Under the pieces are notes generated by a model. That model was given only the letters and a program-made list of their open reading frames with translations. It searched no databases and had not been told where the DNA came from. From assembly GCF_035046505.1 (NCBI RefSeq), contig NC_089821.1, positions 56,142,256 to 56,206,255 of the forward strand: a stretch of DNA of 64,000 nucleotides, given 5' to 3'. The position numbers and the translations under genes are program-made. Of this stretch, positions 58,173-64,000 are shown piece after piece (within the stretch, counting starts at the first letter, position 1; every line of letters starts with the position of its first letter). The DNA is from Tiliqua scincoides (taxonomy: Eukaryota; Chordata; Lepidosauria; Squamata; Scincidae).

Positions 58173-61100
58173 CTGTCAGTAATTTAGTTTTTAATGGCTA
58201 CTCCTTTGCGACAACCAAACATTTTAAGTATCTCACCAATGTAGCTGAATTAAAGCACAACAATACCCATCCAGTTTAGCTCCTTTTGAATGTACAGAAA
58301 ATATAAACAAGGTGAGGGGAGTAGAGTACTGCTTTAGTAAAGAGCTTAAATAGGGTTGCTACAGTTCTGACCCAAACCAAGTTCTCTTGGTCATCCTCCT
58401 GGCCAAGAGAATGAAAACACTGTTTGCACTATTGCCCTTGAAATATTTTTAAACCTTTTTTTTATCAAAAGAGAAATGCACTTGACACATGCTCAGAGGT
58501 GCTTAATCTTTCCTTTTAAAAACAGTTTGTCCCTTTCAGGGATAGGTGTACTCTTACCATGGCCAGAGGCCCACAGCTTGATGTGCTTGATTTTTTGAGA
58601 ACAAAAGGTGGCAATTGTAAGTCTAAACAAAAATATTTACACAAAAGAAAATCACAATGAATGGAAATACTAAGGAAATCCATTTTAATGAACTCTGGTA
58701 CTATTTTGTGGGGGCTCTTTTTGAATCATCATAAGTCTGCATTTCCATGTGGTTTGGGGCATAGTTAAATTTAATAGTTGCATTTATAGCTCATGAAATT
58801 AAAGGCAAGGGAAAATTACAAGCTATCTCTGTCAGTGCCTAAAAATATTGCTGCCTTCGGTAGGCTTTAGGGCAGATGAATACTTAGCCTATCCAAAAAT
58901 GAAAGGATAGCCTTCAGAAACTCTGAAATTTAACTCTGGAGTTACTCTGGTTAGGGACCAGAGCATGGATAAAAGTAAAAAATGGATCAATATCAAATCA
59001 GAGCCTTATTTAGCTTGCAAATTTACTTTGGCCAGCGAAAAGCATAAATCACTAGATAACATGCCAGTGCATGCAAAACTTAAATAAACAGAAATAAAAG
59101 CAAAACAAACAGAACGTTGTTGTGGAAGGTTGAATGGAATGGGACCAGAGAGGAAAGCGCGTGGACGAAATGTGAAATGTGGTTATAGTTGAAAACAGCT
59201 GAAAAAGCCGATGAAAGTCAAAGTGGATGAAAGTCCAGATGTTGCTGTCTTTGCACAGGGTGGGGAAGAGATCCCAGCCCAGTCATCACAGTATACAGTC
59301 ATTAGGCTCAACAGATCATCACCCCACCTAACCTCAACCCACATCCACTGGCAATTTGACAGCCTGTCAGTGCAAGGCAGGCTGGGAAAGTGAGTGTGCG
59401 CTTCCTTCTTCCTTTGTAAGAAGGAAAGGGATCTGCCAAATAAATGGACTACACGCCCCAGAATGCCAGGCGATCTCAACCACAGGCTGCTTCCTGTTGG
59501 GAATAGAAAATATAGGCAGCATCTTTTTCAAAAACGGACTGATCTGGATGCTGCTGCTGTGGCTGCACTGAGGAGTGGAAAGCTGGTGAGTTTGGGACTT
59601 TGGGATCTCTTGGTTGTCCACGCTTGTCTCATGATGAGCTGCTCCCCTCTCCCTGCTAAGTCTGCAACAAAGTCTGGAACAATGTGGCAGCTGTCAAAAC
59701 TGGGAGAGTCCTTCTCTTCCTAGTCTGTTAGCGCTCAGCCCATAAAAGGAGATGCAAAACCCAGAAGTAATCCAAGTAATCCCCCCTTTGCAAAGGCTAA
59801 ACTTCTGATCCCCCCCCCCCGCAAATGGATTTCTGAGTTTCTCTCCCCCTCCCCCCAAACATTCTTCTATTAAAGAAAAAAATGAGACCCAGTGGCAATA
59901 CATCCACTGCACTCTGCAGTCATGGGTGATTGCAGTTCGATGCTGGGAACACTGGGCAAAATTTTGTTGTGGAAACCGGTCTGTATACTTCTTGTTGAAA
60001 AGTGGTACAGGTGGCCCCTTCTAGGAGCTTGGGCTGGGCACTGGAAAGCATGGATTTATTGCAAAATACTGTATAAAGGTGAATTTTCCCCCACAAGAAA
60101 TAACGTAACTAGAGGATTATGAGGACTGTACATACATCCTTGCCCTACATTGGAGTTAAAGAAAGGAATTTTCTCCCATAAGAAAGAATAGAATAAAGTA
60201 GTACTAGGGGCTGGAGAGAGTGGCAATTGTCCTCAACACATATAAACTGGTACACCTTAGTATGCATTTGTTAGAACCCAGAATACAGCATCTACCTAAA
60301 CTCATTTTGAACCTGTAATGATTTTAATTACCCTCATAAAGAATTTTGTATTATTGTAAGCATTCTTAAAACATTTCCACTTAAAATGAATGCTTAAAAA
60401 AAACATTTTTATATGAAATGAGTCTAAACAGTATTACTAAAAATAATTCCAAACCTTGGTTTTCTGGAAGGCACTCTGCACATGCCCAGGGTTCTTCCAA
60501 CACCTCATTGTTTCAAACAAACTTATCTGAGCTCTGCCTCAAATGAAAACTCCAAATTATAATACATTATTACAGTCAAAATAAACAAGCCTTGCCCCCA
60601 AAGTATCCCTATTTGGTTGACAGAATTTCTTTACCTGTTCCTATAAGAGCTGGGGGGGGGGGGAGAGAGAGAGAAATGCATTCAGGTGTGAGTATGGCTT
60701 GGTGGGCATAGAGGACTAAAGTGTAGTACCTCAAAAAGTTGTGGGTGTAAATGCAGGAAAATGTATCATGGGGAGACTTATATTGGGAAACCCCATATAT
60801 GAATATACTTCAACAGCAATGTCAATAATAAAAGTAATAGGCTCAGTCTGATTACTAGGCGTTACTGTCTGAAATGTTCTGATTAATTTCCTCCCTTTGG
60901 TCAATTATATTTGGCCAGTCATAAAGAAACTGCAGAAGTGTGGCAGTTGAGAAAGGAGGAAGTGGGCAACTTAGTTAACGACAGGCCTCTGAACAAAGTA
61001 GATCCCTGCCTGTGGAGTTTGAGACCACTTGCAGCCTGGTTGTAGCCTGGTTTATGCAGAAGGAGGCTTCATTAATTTTCCAGAGCATGCCTATGTCTGT

Positions 61101-62396
61101 TTATTCAGAAGTAAATCCTGCAGTAGTTAAGAGGGCCTACTTCCTAATAATTGTGTTTCAGATTGCAGTGGAGCTGGGGGATTGTACCCTGTCTCTCTCC
61201 TTTACCCTGTACCCTCTCGTAAAGGAGAGGGTATGGATGATGAGGAGACTGGCTGGGTGAGGAGGATGCAAGTATGGATGAGGAGAATTCTGCTCCCAGG
61301 ATCCTCCCTGACCAACCAGTTGAAAGGAATTGGCAGTGACAGCAGTGGAAGTAAGTGTGTGCAAACATGCTGGCAGCCACATTTGGCATCTTTTGGGGTG
61401 CTAGATTGGCCCAAGCTAGGCCTTCTAATGGGAGTGAAAACAGTGTTTCATTCATTTTCAATTGATTTCAATAGCGAACCACCCCATGGTTTGAGGCTTT
61501 TAACTTTGTCATTTTCCAAACAAGTTGCATGAAATTTTAGAGCTCGTACTACTCATACACCCTCAGAGCATCAGCCCTGCAAACCTGCAGAGAGATTGTA
61601 GCAAATGAAGCCATTTTATAATTGCCTTGGTTGCTTCCAACTTCTGTTTCCCATTCAGTTGGCATGAAATTTTCAAGTACAGTGGACCTCTGCTTCACAA
61701 TGGCAGTCCATCTTGGAGACCCCACTGTATTGTGAAAATATTGTAACATGAATTCAATAATGCATTGTTGGTTTTTTTGGTGCTGTAGTTTGTTTCAAGA
61801 CCTCGGAAGTTAAAGTTTGTGCCACAGAATTAAGCAATTTCTCTCTCCTAAAGGTGGTCTTGAAGGTGCCTACTGTGCTCAATAGGGACCATGGTTATCA
61901 GTTTACATTATGTTGTAATTGTAAAGCACAAATTACAAGGCTGCATCCTTTCCTTAACACACAACCATGATGTTAAAAATGCTGCTGGTGGCTTAGATGC
62001 TACGAAATGCTCGCATTTGCATCACTGGTTGGTTTATCCATCATCCACAAGGTCCTGTTGAAGGCAATCATGAGCCCATTTTAAAGCGAATAACTTATTG
62101 TATAGTGAACCTTATTTTACTATGGCAAGTCAATTGTAAAGTGATTTGATTGTAACATGAAGTCATTGTAAAGTGAGAGTCTACTCTTTTCTACTTCTCA
62201 AATCATTGTAGCTGGAAAAAAATCAGATATGCAGTGCAAAATTTTCTCATTTTATAGGCAATTCAAAATGACGTGTAACTCATACAAATGGTCATTGCTT
62301 TCAACTGAAAAGACTCACTTTCCCATTAAACCATTTTTTAAGAAGGGCTAGTTAAACCAATGTTCTGTTCCAAATAGAGAACTGCAAACATAACTA
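58173..62396. other. No gene recognised
   Basis: 4.2 kb without a supported exon or repeat, except short homopolymer and GA runs near 59810 and 60652. This is the longest unexplained stretch in the window. Confidence 0.5.
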
Positions 62397-62850
62397 AGAA
62401 CATAAGAAGAGTCCCACTGGATCAGGCCAAAGGCCCATCTAATCCAGCTTCCTCCTTTAACTTACAGTGACCCACCAAATGCCCCTGGGAGCACACAAGA
62501 CAACAGACACAACCTGCGTCCAGGTGCCCTTCCCTGCATCTGGTAATTAGAGGCAGCCTGGCTCTAAAACCAAGAGCTTGCACATACGTACTATGATTTG
62601 TAACTCATAATGAACTTTTCCTCCAGAAATTTGTCCAATTCCCTCGTAAAGGTATCCAGGCAAGATGCCATCACTACTTCCTGTGACAAAGAGTTCCACA
62701 AACTAATTACACGCTGCGTAAAGAAATATTTTCTTCTGTCTGTCCTAACTCTCCCAACACTCTGGTGTTATGTGAGAGGGAAAAGAGCGTCTCTATCCAC
62801 TCTGTCCATCCCCTGCATGATGTTGTATTTTTCGGTCATGTCCCTCTAAA
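62397..62850 (-). mobile_element. CR1-type LINE 3' end, diverged
   Basis: AAGAACATAAGAAGAG, CACTGGATCAGGCCAAAGG and TTTTCCTCCAGAAATTTGTCC follow the order of the CR1 copies above, with several small gaps. It is older than the 29248-30060 copy. Confidence 0.83.
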
Positions 62851-62879
62851 GCTAAAGGACAAGTCAGTTCATTAACTAA

Positions 62880-63080
62880 GGGTGCAATCTTAACTCCTTA
62901 TGTCAGTGCTTCCCAGCACTGGCACAGCGGTGCCAATCGGACATGTGCTGCATCCTGCAGTTGGGTATCACTCACAGAGGCCTCCTCAAAGTAAGGGAAT
63001 GTTTGTTCCCTTACCTCAGAGCTGCATTGCCCTTATGACAGTTCTGGAAAGCACTGACATAAGGGGTTAGGATTGCGCCC
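62880..63080. mobile_element. Short Harbinger-like MITE (201 bp)
   Basis: It runs from GGGTGCAATCTTAACTCC to GGTTAGGATTGCGCCC, flanked by TAA on both sides (62877-62879, 63081-63083). It is the same size as, and in reverse orientation to, 46072-46272. Confidence 0.87.
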
Positions 63081-63479
63081 TAAAGTTTTCAACTTTGTTT
63101 TCAACTCAGTTGAAAGTTAGGCTTTGAAGTGCATTCAGTTAGTTAAAATTGTAGGTTAAGATCTTAGTTCAGTTTAAAGATTCATCTTAAAAATCAATGT
63201 GTAGGATTAGACAAAGTGTCTTTTAAATGAATGAATGAATAAATAATTCCAGGTAAATTGCATCCTTGCATTCCCTGGGGACAGAGTCTGCATAATTTCC
63301 CTTTAGTCAGCACCCATTCTCTATTCTTCCTTTAATCCTGTTGTCCACTTCTCACCACTCCCAGGGGCTGAAACTTCCCTAGTCAAATTAAAATTTATTG
63401 TGCTAATCTGATGCAGCTCAATAACTCCCCCTTCTTTAAACAAGGGCCTCGAAGATCATTTAATTTTTAGGCCACATCT

Positions 63480-63793
63480 CCAGTTATAGGATAGGAGCAG
63501 GCCCCACAGAGCCATCCCTGCTGCAGGGCAAAGGCTGGACACTGGAAGAGGTTTAAGTCAATCTCCAAGGAAGAGGAACAGAGAGGTCTGGCAATTAGCC
63601 ATGATAAATGGGCAAACCTCCCTCTCCAGAGGCAGTCTATCTCTGAATACTGGAGGCTGGGAAGCAACAGTGAGGGGAGAACTCTGTTTATGGGCATTCT
63701 ATTGTGACATATGATTGGCCACTGTGGAAAGCAAGACACTGGACTTGATAGACCCTCTCTGGTCTGACCTAACAGAACTTCTTATATTCTTAG
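63480..63793 (+). mobile_element. CR1-like LINE 3' end, old
   Basis: TGATTGGCCACTGTGG, AAAGCAAGACACTGGACTTG and ATAGACCCTCTCTGGTCTG lead to TTCTTATATTCTTA. It is similar to the 2965-3262 copy. Confidence 0.75.
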
Positions 63794-64000
63794 GCCTGTC
63801 CACCAGGATAATGAGCAGCTACTGTATTATCCATGATAGCTAAAGGTAAAGTACTGTGTCAGTACTGTGCCCACCTGCAAAGGAGGAAGAGGGCTCAGCA
63901 CCAGTACCCTAAGAACCCTCTGAGACCGCCCAGCTCCCAGCCCTCCTCTAATATCCCCACAGGGGAGGAGACTCTAGTGTTCTAGGCCAGGCCAAACAAA

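Noticed and set aside
1-64000. Neighbours expected near SYT8 in mammals (CTSD, TNNI2)
   Set aside because: I looked for aspartyl protease DTGSSNLW-type and troponin I motifs among visible frames and found none; short exons could be missed without a search.
1-64000. Endogenous retroviruses or other capsid- or envelope-bearing elements
   Set aside because: No paired long terminal repeats, primer-binding site or gag/pol-type frames were seen; the reverse-transcriptase fragments found are non-LTR.

Overview
The window looks like vertebrate nuclear DNA, most probably from a squamate reptile. Coding sequence is sparse and split into short exons with standard GT-AG borders. CR1-type LINE 3' ends with the reptile-style tails (repeated ATAAGAACAT or ATTCTATG units) and several families of short non-autonomous DNA transposons fill much of the rest. 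The squamate assignment rests on repeat style and is an inference. I saw no prokaryotic gene organisation, CRISPR array, rRNA, tRNA gene or endogenous retrovirus.

Two protein-coding genes can be assembled, both on the minus strand. (1) Coordinates 45405 down to 32363 hold a complete eight-coding-exon synaptotagmin. Its exons join in phase to exactly 400 residues, and its C-terminus and several internal motifs match synaptotagmin-8 (SYT8). (2) Coordinates 19670 down to 14656 hold a three-coding-exon gene for a 361-residue protein. It has a serine-rich N-terminal half and a dual-specificity-phosphatase fold whose signature loop keeps the cysteine but lacks the arginine, so it is probably a pseudophosphatase. 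I could not name it. A CpG-rich segment at about 23880-24560, about 4.2 kb upstream of its start codon, carries a minus-strand match to the ZNF143-type promoter motif and is the best candidate promoter.

Layout: 1-14650 is gene-free and repeat-bearing. 14656-19681 is the pseudophosphatase gene. 19682-24560 is its likely 5' region, ending in a 48-bp minisatellite and the CpG island. 24600-32360 is a dense repeat field with nested insertions, two CR1 copies and stacked MITEs. 32363-45423 is SYT8, with a LINE carrying a YADD reverse-transcriptase motif in its third intron region. 45424-64000 is gene-free in my reading, with hAT-like and Harbinger-like MITEs and CR1 tails.

The repeats are the second main content. 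One superfamily has termini close to GGGCNCAATCCTA and, in most copies whose ends I could read, sits between 3-bp duplications of the form TNA. It comes in about 90-, 180-200- and 450-530-bp versions. A second group starts CAGTG.TTCTCAA and has 8-bp duplications, as in hAT elements. Exon borders and duplications were read by eye and not aligned by program.
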